Origin: Streptomyces sp. NBC_00582
Lineage (GTDB): Bacteria; Actinomycetota; Actinomycetes; Streptomycetales; Streptomycetaceae
Direction of reading: 5' to 3'
Assembly (NCBI RefSeq): GCF_036345155.1
Contig: NZ_CP107772.1
Location: 6,386,001 to 6,450,000 of the forward strand
DNA length: 64,000 nucleotides
Shown one piece after another: positions 1 through 7,858 of the stretch. The first letter of the stretch is position 1; each line of letters starts with the position of its first letter. A program made the translations under genes and the position numbers. The notes under the pieces were generated by a model. That model did no database searches. It saw only the letters and a program-made list of their open reading frames with translations, and was not told the DNA's origin.

Positions 1-1
1 C

Positions 2-1102
2 CGGGTTTCCCCGCCGCACAGCTTCACGGGCGCGACCCGCGTGCTGATGGCCGACGGCACCACGAAGGCCATCGACCAGGTGCGGGTGGGCGACGAGATC
101 GCCAACGCGGTGCCCGGAGCGGCAGGCACGCAGGCGCACGTGGTCACCGACGTGATCGTCACGCACACCGACCACGACTTCGTGGACGTGACGGTGAAGG
201 CGCCGGGCAAGGTCGCGGAGGGCGTCGGCGCGAAGAAGTCCGCGGTGAAGTCCCTCGCCGGGAAGGCGGCCCGCAAGGCGGCGTTCGGCCTGGCGGCGTC
301 GGCGGCGCTGCTGGGCGCGCTGTCCGCCGGCCACGGCCACGGCGACGGCACGGCACCGGCGACCCGGCCGGTGGCGGCGGTCGCACCCGGCGCGCACCTG
401 ACGACGACCTTCCACCACCCCTTCTACGACGAGACCCGCTCTTCCTTCGTCGAGGCCAAGGACCTCGGGCCCGGCGACGTCCTCCAGACACCGACCGGCA
501 CGGCGACGGTCGCGGCGGTCCGGCCGTACCACGCGGACAGCACCACGTACGACCTGACGATCGGCGCCCTGCACACGTACTACGTGCAGGCGGGAACCAC
601 GCCGGTGCTCGTCCACAACTGCGACGAGGAGGAGATCGCCGCAGGAGCCAAGCAACTGGCCGACGACATCCACGGCCAGATCAAGAACGGGCTCGCGCGT
701 GACGTCTTCCGGACGACGGCGGTGACCGCCGCGCGCCGAGCCGACGGTTCGCTGGTGCACGTGGTCTCCGCGGCGGGCGCCGGGCTCGAGAAGGCCCAGC
801 TCGACTACATCGCCACCCTGGGGCGTGAGGACATCGAGATCGCCACCAATGTGGCCGGGGCCCACGCCGAGGAGACCGCCGTCAACCACATGGCGACGAA
901 CAACCTGACCCCGGTGGCCGGCGGTGTGTCCCGCAACGCCTGCGCACCCGACGGCTGTGAGGACTTCCTGGGCGACGTCGGGGCCGAGATGCTGGGACCC
1001 GTTACCCTCGGCACGAAGGCGAAGATACCCGGACAGTCCATGTACGTATGGAGAGACCACGAGGCATGGTCGAACTTCCTGGCGACCATGGGATACCGGT
1101 GA
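2..1102 (+). CDS. Polymorphic toxin C-terminal part: HINT domain plus deaminase-fold toxin (5' end outside window)
   Basis: The frame is open from the left edge, so the start and N-terminal delivery region are missing. Counting residues from the ATG at 41, residues 1-194 form a pretoxin HINT domain: an initial TRVLMADGT block upstream and into the ATG, an HHPFY block near residue 126, and a terminal VLVHNC (H192, N193, C194) where autocleavage would release the tip. Residues about 200-353 look like a nucleic-acid deaminase-fold toxin, with H275-A276-E277 and a C301-x4-C306 pair as the probable zinc site. Two oddities are visible. The residue before the HSF motif is proline rather than the usual nucleophilic cysteine, and the HINT domain is split by an Ala/Leu-rich insertion at about residues 55-110. 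A putative immunity gene follows after 6 bp. The toxin class is inferred from the His/Glu/Cys pattern. The substrate (DNA, RNA or nucleotide) cannot be told. Confidence 0.72.
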   Translation, partial: RVSPPHSFTGATRVLMADGTTKAIDQVRVGDEIANAVPGAAGTQAHVVTDVIVTHTDHDFVDVTVKAPGKVAEGVGAKKSAVKSLAGKAARKAAFGLAASAALLGALSAGHGHGDGTAPATRPVAAVAPGAHLTTTFHHPFYDETRSSFVEAKDLGPGDVLQTPTGTATVAAVRPYHADSTTYDLTIGALHTYYVQAGTTPVLVHNCDEEEIAAGAKQLADDIHGQIKNGLARDVFRTTAVTAARRADGSLVHVVSAAGAGLEKAQLDYIATLGREDIEIATNVAGAHAEETAVNHMATNNLTPVAGGVSRNACAPDGCEDFLGDVGAEMLGPVTLGTKAKIPGQSMYVWRDHEAWSNFLATMGYR

Positions 1103-1108
1103 GCGGCG

Positions 1109-1789
1109 ATGGGGAGTCCGGTGGACTGGCGTTTCGACGAAGCGTTGACGGCACAGATCGAGCGGATGGACCGGGCCCAGCGGCACCAGGCCATGTTCTT
1201 CGCACTGCGCCGGCTGCAGGCACCGGTGTCGGACATCCCGATGCCCGAGGAGTGGGGTGTCGAGCCGGCGGCGGTCGAGGCACTCCTCCGCCACGGCGCG
1301 ACCAGGCTGGACGGTGAGCCCGACCCCGCCTTCCAGGAGGCCTTCGAACGGGTGAGCCGGGCGCCGCTGTTCGAGTCGGAGATCGACCCGGATCTCGTCG
1401 AGAGCTTCCAACTGGAGGCCATCAGCGGATGGATGCTGGTGAGCGAGGCCCTGGGCGAGATGAGTGAGGAGCAGACGGACACCGTCGTCGTCCGCACCCG
1501 GGAACTGGCCGACCACCTCGACCAATACCTGGACGACACACTGCACGAGGTGGCGGGGGAGGAGGGTCGTGAGCAGTACCTGGCGCAGGCCGCCGCCCCT
1601 CTGCGCGCCTACGGCCTCGGTTACTTCGCCACCAGGAACCTCGAAGTCGAGGGCCGGTGCCACGAGGCGATCCTGGCCGCTGCCGACTCCGATCCGATGG
1701 CCTCCGGAAGGGGACGCGAACTGGTGGCCCTCTGCGACGACTACAGCCGCGAGCTGGTGGCGGCGCTCAGTGCCCTGCCGCGCGGCTGA
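1109..1789 (+). CDS. Putative immunity protein for the upstream deaminase-type toxin
   Basis: This 226-residue acidic protein starts with ATG 6 bp after the toxin stop. It has no signal peptide or membrane segment and is rich in Glu and Asp, with a predicted mostly helical composition. I do not recognise a named family. The assignment rests on position and properties: small acidic cytoplasmic proteins directly downstream of polymorphic toxins normally bind and neutralise the toxin tip in the producing cell. It could instead be an unrelated helical protein, but the short gap and shared strand make a two-gene transcript very likely. Confidence 0.55.
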   Translation: MGSPVDWRFDEALTAQIERMDRAQRHQAMFFALRRLQAPVSDIPMPEEWGVEPAAVEALLRHGATRLDGEPDPAFQEAFERVSRAPLFESEIDPDLVESFQLEAISGWMLVSEALGEMSEEQTDTVVVRTRELADHLDQYLDDTLHEVAGEEGREQYLAQAAAPLRAYGLGYFATRNLEVEGRCHEAILAAADSDPMASGRGRELVALCDDYSRELVAALSALPRG

Positions 1790-1819
1790 GCGCCGGCGCG
1801 GCCGCTCCTCCGGCGAGTC

Positions 1820-2203
1820 CTACCGACCGTACGGATAGCCCTGCTGGTACGGCTGTCCGCCGTACGCCGGCAGGGGCGGTGTCGTCGGGGTCTTCTTGTC
1901 GAACACCCAGAACAGCAGCAGGACGGTCGCGATCAGCAGGGTCACCACCGCGGCGACACCGAGGAAGGGGTCACCGTCGCCGTCGTTCGAGTTCGCCGCC
2001 CACGGCAGCGTCACGCACTCGTACAGCACGAACGACGCGCAGGCACCCCAGTCGGAGGGGCGGCCGCGGCGCAGCGCCACATAGAGGAAGGGCACCCACA
2101 CCAACAGGCCCAGGGAGAACCAGCCCAGGGCGGCCCAGGCCAGCCGCTGGAACCAGCCGCCCTCGAGCCGCTTCTGTGCGCGCGTCGTCGTCACCATGTT
2201 CAT
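1820..2203 (-). CDS. Small membrane protein with Gly/Pro/Tyr-rich C-terminal tail
   Basis: A 127-residue protein with a basic N-terminus, hydrophobic segments at about 20-45 and 83-103, and a C-terminal tail containing GGQPYQQGYPYGR. The middle region holds two cysteines and a WAANSNDGDGD stretch that is probably extracellular. The protein is likely anchored in the cytoplasmic membrane with a short cytoplasmic tail. Tails rich in Pro, Gln, Gly and Tyr are common in actinobacterial membrane proteins and say little about function. Translation could also begin at the second ATG two codons in. It converges with the immunity gene, 30 bp apart. Function unknown. Confidence 0.7.
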   Translation of the reverse strand: MNMVTTTRAQKRLEGGWFQRLAWAALGWFSLGLLVWVPFLYVALRRGRPSDWGACASFVLYECVTLPWAANSNDGDGDPFLGVAAVVTLLIATVLLLFWVFDKKTPTTPPLPAYGGQPYQQGYPYGR

Positions 2204-2396
2204 CCCGCCCCCAGGTCATCAGGGGGCAAGGGTAGGTCATGGCCGATGGTTCCGGGCCTTCGCTTTCTTTACTGTGACATGAGCGAATCTTGTGGCTCCG
2301 GGGAACCTGTGTTTCCCGATCGAAGGGCCGACGCACGTTACGGTGCGATCCGTTTCGCACACACATACGCAAGCACCAGAACGGGGTGGGGTGGGG

Positions 2397-3227
2397 ATGG
2401 CCGAGCACCGGCAGTCCAGGAAGCGCAGATACATCACATGGGGCGTGGCCGGAGCGGCCGTCGTCGCCGGGGCCGGGATCGCCGCCCAGCAGTCGATGGC
2501 GGCCACCACCTGGCCCGCGCAGAAGACCTACACGGGCCGTGCCTTCGACACCTGTGCCGCGCCCTCCCTGTCCGCGATGAAGGCCTGGAAGACCGACGGC
2601 TTCTACGGCGCCGCCGCCGTCTACGTCGGCGGCAAGAACCGCGGCTGCAACCAGCCCAACCTCACCGCCTCCTGGGTCAAGTCGGTCAACTCCGTGGGCT
2701 GGAAGCTCATCCCGCTCTACGTCGGCGCCCAGCCGCCCTGCCAGACCGGCTCCAGCCCCGAGAAGATCACCGCTTCCACGGCCACCTCCCTGGGTGCCAC
2801 CGACGCGGCGGACGCCGTCGCCAAGGCCTCCGCGCTCGGCATGAAGACCGGCAGCCCGATCTACCTCGACATGGAGGCGTACGACATCACGAACAAGTCG
2901 TGCAACGACGCCGTCCTCGCCTACGTCCGCTCCTTCAGCAAGACCCTGCGCGCCAAGACCTACCGCGCCGGCTACTACGGCTTCAGCAGCTCCAGCGCCA
3001 AGGCGATCGCCAACGCCACCGACAAGACGGACCTGCCGGGCAACCTCTGGTACGCGCTGTGGGACAAGAAGAACACCACGACCACCGACTGGCCGTGGGG
3101 CGCCACGCAGTTCACCGGGCACAGCCGCGGTCACCAGTACATGGTCAACAGCAAGGAGACCCACGGCGGTTACACCATCACGGTGGACCGCGACGCCTGG
3201 GACGCCCCGGTCGCCCTCGTCGGCTGA
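2397..3227 (+). CDS. Secreted DUF1906 (glycoside-hydrolase-25-like) protein
   Basis: 276 residues. The start at ATG 2397 is chosen because a G-rich ribosome binding site lies just upstream and the next residues form an export signal (basic RQSRKRRY, then a hydrophobic core to about residue 30, and a likely cleavage after SMA near 35). An ATG further upstream in the same frame would put 35 non-signal residues in front. The mature protein shows the DUF1906 fold: FDTCAAPS near the start, an acidic LDMEAYD strand corresponding to the GH25-like active-site face, and Cys pairs suited to an extracellular protein. Rv2525c-like relatives are exported, cell-wall-associated and suspected peptidoglycan or glycan hydrolases, but activity is mostly unproven. 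The twin-arginine-like KRRY motif suggests Tat export. Confidence 0.85.
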   Translation: MAEHRQSRKRRYITWGVAGAAVVAGAGIAAQQSMAATTWPAQKTYTGRAFDTCAAPSLSAMKAWKTDGFYGAAAVYVGGKNRGCNQPNLTASWVKSVNSVGWKLIPLYVGAQPPCQTGSSPEKITASTATSLGATDAADAVAKASALGMKTGSPIYLDMEAYDITNKSCNDAVLAYVRSFSKTLRAKTYRAGYYGFSSSSAKAIANATDKTDLPGNLWYALWDKKNTTTTDWPWGATQFTGHSRGHQYMVNSKETHGGYTITVDRDAWDAPVALVG

Positions 3228-3273
3228 CCCCGGGTACCCGGACACACGCGGAGACGGGCGAGGGGAGAAGGAA

Positions 3274-3633
3274 GTGCGGGCTGTCAGGGCTGTGCGGGCG
3301 GTGAAGGCCGTCGTCGCGCGCGTGCCGGCCGCCGGGCTGCTGCACACACCCGCGGCGCGTATCGGCTTCACCGCGCTGCCCCTCCTCAGCCTGGGGTTGT
3401 TGTGCCCCGTCCCCTCCCTCGTCCTCGCCCTGCGCCGCCGCACCCGCGCCGACTGGTGGGCCTTCGCCGCCTTCAGCGCGGTGCTGGCGGCCTGGACGGC
3501 CGAACTGGCGCTCACCCCGGTGGACACCCACGGCGCGCTGTTCGGCCTCGACCTGCTGCTGATCGCCCTGTCGACGGCGGCGGCGGCCACGCACGCGTGG
3601 CGGGCCTGGCCGCGTCGGCCGGCCGGGGAGTGA
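3274..3633 (+). CDS. Small integral membrane protein
   Basis: A 119-residue protein starting at GTG, preceded by a GAGAAGGA ribosome binding site. Three hydrophobic stretches (about 29-48, 62-81 and 86-106) indicate an integral membrane protein with an arginine-rich loop RRRTRAD between the first two. It lies 46 bp after the DUF1906 gene and 13 bp before the next gene, so the three are probably cotranscribed. I do not recognise a family. Conserved in sequence style with Streptomyces membrane proteins of unknown function. Confidence 0.65.
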   Translation: MRAVRAVRAVKAVVARVPAAGLLHTPAARIGFTALPLLSLGLLCPVPSLVLALRRRTRADWWAFAAFSAVLAAWTAELALTPVDTHGALFGLDLLLIALSTAAAATHAWRAWPRRPAGE

Positions 3634-3646
3634 GGGAGAGACACGC

Positions 3647-4267
3647 ATGGCCAAGCAGGTGCGACAGGTGTCCCGGGCGCGCCCGGCGCGGTCGGCGCCC
3701 GGGGGGCGGGCGACCGTTCTGGGGCGCGCCGTGCTCGGCCGGCTGCGCGCCCTGAGCGGACGCGCCATCGCCCTCACGGCGGGGGCGCTCGCCGTGACGG
3801 CCGCGCTGCTGGTCACCGCCGTCCTGTTCTTCTCGCACGACGACCGTCCTCCGGTCCCCGCCACCCGCGCCCGCGCCTACACCGACGTCGACGCCTGCCT
3901 CCTCACCGGCGACCGGGGCATCACGGCCGGCACCACCGCGGCGGCGGTCTGGCAGGGCATGCAGGACGCGTCCCTGAAGACGCACGCGCGCGTGAGCTAC
4001 GCCCCGGTGACCGGCGAGCAGAGCACCGGCAACGCGCGCCCCTTCCTCAACGGCCTCCTCCAGCGCTCCTGCGAGGTCGTCCTGGCCGTGGGCGGGCCGG
4101 AGGTCACGGCCGCGCAGGAGACGGCCGCGCACCACGAGAAGGTGTCCTTCGTCCTGGTCGGCGGCACGCGCGCGGGGACGAACGTCAGCACCGTGAGCAC
4201 CGGGGACGGCCTGCGCGCGGGCGTCGCGCACGCGGTCGAGGACGCGGTGGCCGCGGCGCGGAGCTGA
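3647..4267 (+). CDS. Membrane-anchored protein resembling BMP-family ligand-binding proteins
   Basis: 206 residues: a basic cytoplasmic N-terminus (1-38), one transmembrane helix at about 39-63, and an extracytoplasmic domain. The domain has a short Rossmann-like pattern, a strand (CLLTGDRGI), a helix with WQGMQDAS, and later VVLAVGGPEV and VSFVLVGG. It recalls one lobe of Med/BMP-type periplasmic binding proteins. The second lobe is missing, since the family is normally about 300-350 residues, so sugar or nucleoside binding cannot be assumed. It follows the small membrane protein by 13 bp in the same likely operon. Confidence 0.6.
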   Translation: MAKQVRQVSRARPARSAPGGRATVLGRAVLGRLRALSGRAIALTAGALAVTAALLVTAVLFFSHDDRPPVPATRARAYTDVDACLLTGDRGITAGTTAAAVWQGMQDASLKTHARVSYAPVTGEQSTGNARPFLNGLLQRSCEVVLAVGGPEVTAAQETAAHHEKVSFVLVGGTRAGTNVSTVSTGDGLRAGVAHAVEDAVAAARS

Positions 4268-4448
4268 TCCCGGGCCACCGGCGGGGCTGACGCCTCGCAC
4301 CGACGAGCGGGCCGTGTCCGAGCGCGGCGGTGCCGGAAGTCCTGGTGAATCGTTGGTCGAATGGGTTGGCCCCAGGCGCCCCACTGCCTACCATCGATCA
4401 CCGCAAGACTTTGTGCACCGTCGCACAATCTCCGACCGGGAGGTTCCC

Positions 4449-5093
4449 TTGCACCGCCGCCGTCGTCGCACCGCGTTCCTGCTGTCCGCCGCGATCATGG
4501 CGGCGCCCCTCCTCACCGCCTGCGGGAACGACGCGCATCCCGGCGCGGCGGCCGTCGTCGGCGGTGAGCGGATCACCGTGTCCGAGCTCGAGAACCGCGT
4601 GGGCGAGGTGCGCGAGGCCCAGCGGGCGGCCGTCCCCGACGCGGCGCAGTACGCCCAGGTCGTCGCCCAGACCGGCACCCTCACCCGGGACACCCTGCAC
4701 GGCATGGTCCTGGACGAGGTCCTCGACCGCGCGGCCGAGGACGCGGGCATCACCGTCAGCCGCCACGACGTCCAGCAGGCGCGGGCCGCCCTGGAGCAGC
4801 AGTGGGGCGGCGCGCGGGGCCTGGAGACGGCGTGGCTCCAGCAGTACGGCATCCCGCCGCAGCGCCTCGACGACAACCTCCGCCTCCAGCTCCAGGCGCA
4901 GAAGCTCGCCTCGCAGCTCGGCACCACCACCAGTGACGCCGCCTTCTGGAGCGCCCTGTCGGAGACGTCGAAGAAGCTCGGCGTCGACCTCAACCCGCGG
5001 TACGGCAGCTGGGACGTGAAGAAGGTCAGCCGCGTGGACGCGAAGACGCCGTGGGTGCGTGAGGTCACCGCGGCGAGCACCCGGACGGCGTGA
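4449..5093 (+). CDS. SurA N-terminal-domain lipoprotein (putative extracytoplasmic chaperone)
   Basis: 214 residues from a TTG start. A GGGAGG ribosome binding site ends 5 bp upstream, and the start is followed directly by a lipoprotein signal (HRRRRR, hydrophobic core, lipobox LTAC with C25). The upstream in-frame start would place about 45 extra residues in front of the signal. The mature part has the helical SurA_N-type pattern: a helix around VGGERITVSELENRV, a central helix with the motif LHGMVLDEVLDRAAEDAG, and LQLQAQKLASQLG. No PPIase (rotamase) domain follows. Such lipoproteins are thought to act as chaperones for exported proteins. It lies about 100 bp before mazG on the same strand. 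Confidence 0.82.
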   Translation: MHRRRRRTAFLLSAAIMAAPLLTACGNDAHPGAAAVVGGERITVSELENRVGEVREAQRAAVPDAAQYAQVVAQTGTLTRDTLHGMVLDEVLDRAAEDAGITVSRHDVQQARAALEQQWGGARGLETAWLQQYGIPPQRLDDNLRLQLQAQKLASQLGTTTSDAAFWSALSETSKKLGVDLNPRYGSWDVKKVSRVDAKTPWVREVTAASTRTA

Positions 5094-5200
5094 CCGTCCC
5101 ACCCCCTGCCCATCCGCCCGTCGGTACGACGGTATGACCGGCCGCGCCGCCTGTGGACAACCGAGCGGAGCGGCCGGCGGGTGTGGGTTACGTTCGGGGT

Positions 5201-6355
5201 GTGAACGATGTGACCGCACCCTCCGGCTCCGCACCCTCCGGCTCCGCACCCTCCGGCTCCGCACCCTCCGGCTCCGCACCCTCCGGCTCCGCACCCTCCG
5301 GCTCCGCACCCTCCGGCTCCGCACCCTCCGGCTCCGCACCCTCCGGCTCCGCACCCGCCGCCTCCACGACGGGCCGAGTCGTCCTGCTGACCACCAGCCA
5401 CCGGGTCGCCCCCGGCCTGTTGTCCTGGCCCGCCTGGCAGACCCTGCGCACCGCTGACCGCGTCGTGTGCGCCGACGGTGCCCATCCCCAGCTTCCGTAT
5501 CTGCGCGAGGCGGGGATACGGGTGGAGGAGTCCTCCCCGACCGCCGAGGACCTGGTCACCGACTGCGCGGGCGGACACACGGTCGTGGTCGTCGCGACCG
5601 GCGAGGGCGAACCGGCCCTGACGGACGGACTGGCCCGGCTGGCCGGCTCAGGCCGGGTCGAGATGCCCGAGCTGGAACTGCTCCCCGCCTCCTACGACCT
5701 GCCCGGTGCCCGCCTCCTCGATCTGATCCAGGTCATGGACCGGATCCGCCGCGAGTGCCCGTGGTCCTCCCGGCAGACCCACAAGGGCCTCACGAAGTAC
5801 GGCATCGAGGAGGCGTACGAACTCGTCGAGGCCATCGAGGACGGCGACCGCGACGAACTCCGCGAGGAGCTCGGTGACGTCCTCCTCCAGGTCGTCTTCC
5901 ACGCCCGGATCGCCGAGGAGGACGAGGACGCCCCCTTCTCCATCGACGACGTGGCCGCCACGATCGTCACCAAGCTCATCCACCGCCACCCCCATGTCTT
6001 CGGCGACGCCACGGCGACCACCCCGGAGGAGGTCAAGGCGCACTGGCTGCGCACGAAGGCGGTGGAGAAGCGGCGGGAGTCCGTCACGGACGGCATACCC
6101 CTGCACCAGCCCGGCCTGGCGCTGGCGGCGAAGCTGGCGTCGAGAGCCCGCTCGGCCGGCCTCGACGTCCCCCTCCCCGCCGCCGACGGCATCGGCTACG
6201 ACCTGCTCGCCCTCGCCGCCCGGGCGGAGGCGGACGGCATCGACCCGGAGGCGGCCCTGCGCGCCGCGGCCCGCGTCTACCGGGACGCGATCCGCGAGAG
6301 GGAGAACCGGGAGCGGCAGAACCGGGAGCCGGAGAACCGGGAGCGGGAGAAGTAG
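5201..6355 (+). CDS. mazG: Nucleoside triphosphate pyrophosphohydrolase MazG
   Basis: 384 residues. MazG hydrolyses (d)NTPs to monophosphates and pyrophosphate, clearing aberrant nucleotides or lowering ppGpp-linked pools. The MazG domain sits at about residues 175-330, with the metal-binding helix containing EEAYE followed by EELGDVLLQVVFHA. The preceding 120 residues (VVLLTTSHRVAPG to VEMPELELLP) look like a shortened methylase-like domain, as in YabN/MazG fusions. The GTG at 5201 is preferred, though a start at 5153 remains possible. Directly after it come nine perfect copies of a 15-bp repeat encoding APSGS, which adds about 45 low-complexity residues. The C-terminus is an imperfect charged repeat of RENRE type. 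Confidence 0.9.
   Translation: MNDVTAPSGSAPSGSAPSGSAPSGSAPSGSAPSGSAPSGSAPSGSAPSGSAPAASTTGRVVLLTTSHRVAPGLLSWPAWQTLRTADRVVCADGAHPQLPYLREAGIRVEESSPTAEDLVTDCAGGHTVVVVATGEGEPALTDGLARLAGSGRVEMPELELLPASYDLPGARLLDLIQVMDRIRRECPWSSRQTHKGLTKYGIEEAYELVEAIEDGDRDELREELGDVLLQVVFHARIAEEDEDAPFSIDDVAATIVTKLIHRHPHVFGDATATTPEEVKAHWLRTKAVEKRRESVTDGIPLHQPGLALAAKLASRARSAGLDVPLPAADGIGYDLLALAARAEADGIDPEAALRAAARVYRDAIRERENRERQNREPENREREK
5216..5350 (+). repeat. Nine perfect 15-bp tandem repeats inside mazG
   Basis: The unit GCACCCTCCGGCTCC is repeated nine times without a single mismatch and encodes (APSGS)9 near the N-terminus of MazG. The unit length is a multiple of three, so copy-number change would lengthen or shorten the protein without a frameshift. 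Absence of any drift implies recent expansion or ongoing homogenisation. Confidence 0.97.
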
Positions 6356-6402
6356 AGGCGCCGGCGGTCTGGAAACGGAAGCCGTTCGAGAAACAGGAAG
6401 CA

Positions 6403-7704
6403 GTGACCAGTCAGCCCCACCCCCGGGCCGCCACCCCGCCCGCCCCCGAGCTCTTCACCTGGGAGTTCGCCACCGACCCCTACCCCGCCTACGCCTGGCT
6501 GCGCGAGCACGCCCCCGTGCACCGGACCCGGCTGCCCAGCGGAGTGGAGGCCTGGCTCGTCACCCGGTACGCCGACGCGAAACAGGCCCTCGCCGACCAG
6601 CGGCTCTCCAAGAACCCCGCGCATCACGACGAGCCCGAGCACGCCAGGGGCAAGACCGGCATCCCGGGCGAGCGCAAGGCCGAGCTGATGACGCATCTGC
6701 TGAACATCGACCCGCCGGACCACACCCGGCTGCGACGGCTCGTCAGCAAGGCGTTCACGCCGCGCCGGGTCGCCGAGTTCGCCCCCCGGGTGCAGGAGCT
6801 GACCGACGACCTCATCGACCGGTTCGCGGACCGGGGCGAGGCCGATCTGATCCACGACTTCGCCTTCCCGCTCCCCATCTACGCGATCTGCGACCTCCTC
6901 GGTGTGCCGCGCGAGGACCAGGACGACTTCCGGGACTGGGCGGGCATGATGATCCGTCACGGCGGGGGACCCCGGGGCGGTGTCGCGCGGTCGGTGAAGA
7001 AGATGCGCGGCTATCTGCTCGACCTCATCCACCGCAAGCGCGCAGAACTCCCCGAGCGGCCGGAGCCCGGCGAGGACCTCATCTCCGGGCTCATCCGCGC
7101 CTCCGACCACGGCGAGCACCTCACCGAGAACGAGGCCGCCGCGATGGCCTTCATCCTTCTCTTCGCCGGCTTCGAGACCACCGTCAACCTCATCGGCAAC
7201 GGCACCTACGCCCTCCTCACCCACCCCGAGCAGCGCGACCGGCTCCAGTGCTCCCTCTTCCGGGGCGAGCGCGCCCTCCTGGAGACCGGCGTCGAGGAAC
7301 TCCTGCGTTACGACGGCCCGGTGGAACTCGCCACCTGGCGCTTCGCCACCGAGCCCCTCACCCTCGGCGGGCAGGACATCGCGGCCGGCGATCCCGTCCT
7401 CGTCGTCCTCGCCGCCGCCGACCGCGATCCCGCCCGCTTCACCGACCCCGACACCCTCGACCTCTCCCGCCGTGACAACCAACACCTCGGCTACGGCCAC
7501 GGCATCCACTACTGCCTCGGCGCGCCCCTCGCCCGGCTGGAGGGCCAGACCGCTCTCGCCACCCTCCTCACCCGGCTCCCCGACCTCCGACTCGGCGCGG
7601 ATCCGGCCGACTTGAGATGGCGCGGCGGGCTCATCATGCGGGGACTGCGCACCCTGCCCGTGGAGTTCACCGCCGTCCGTGACCATCCCGCGGAGCAAAG
7701 GTGA
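6403..7704 (+). CDS. Cytochrome P450
   Basis: 433 residues from a GTG start with a CAGGAAG ribosome binding site. Class I bacterial P450 monooxygenase. The heme-thiolate loop is LGYGHGIHYCLGAPLAR near residue 365-382 with the cysteine ligand, the I-helix carries FAGFETT (oxygen activation), and the K-helix EELLRY gives the ExxR pair. Overall length fits the family. It lies 47 bp after mazG with no ferredoxin or reductase gene nearby, so electrons must come from elsewhere. The substrate cannot be predicted. An LQCSLFRGER stretch before the K-helix is unusual compared with the typical LRADP-type turn. Confidence 0.93.
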   Translation: MTSQPHPRAATPPAPELFTWEFATDPYPAYAWLREHAPVHRTRLPSGVEAWLVTRYADAKQALADQRLSKNPAHHDEPEHARGKTGIPGERKAELMTHLLNIDPPDHTRLRRLVSKAFTPRRVAEFAPRVQELTDDLIDRFADRGEADLIHDFAFPLPIYAICDLLGVPREDQDDFRDWAGMMIRHGGGPRGGVARSVKKMRGYLLDLIHRKRAELPERPEPGEDLISGLIRASDHGEHLTENEAAAMAFILLFAGFETTVNLIGNGTYALLTHPEQRDRLQCSLFRGERALLETGVEELLRYDGPVELATWRFATEPLTLGGQDIAAGDPVLVVLAAADRDPARFTDPDTLDLSRRDNQHLGYGHGIHYCLGAPLARLEGQTALATLLTRLPDLRLGADPADLRWRGGLIMRGLRTLPVEFTAVRDHPAEQR

Positions 7705-7858
7705 CCGACCCTCAAGTCTGTGATCTTCACGTGATCTGCGCGGCATTAACTTGTGACAAGTGATCGTCTGCCGATACGTTCACTCGTCAGCGCGGCGAAC
7801 CCGTGTGTGCTCGCACCGCCCGTCGCGCGGTCACTGCTGTCCAGAGAAAGGCCCCCGC

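Noticed and set aside
1971..3644. Long leftward open frame opposite the DUF1906 gene
   Set aside because: Shadow of the real gene: no recognisable domain and Gly/Arg/Val-rich product.
5216..5350. CRISPR or regulatory repeat array
   Set aside because: Contiguous 15-bp in-frame units inside mazG; purely coding.
7705..7858. Crp-type operator before the first rpf gene
   Set aside because: GTGATC and GTGACA words occur, but none has the GTG-N6-CAC spacing.
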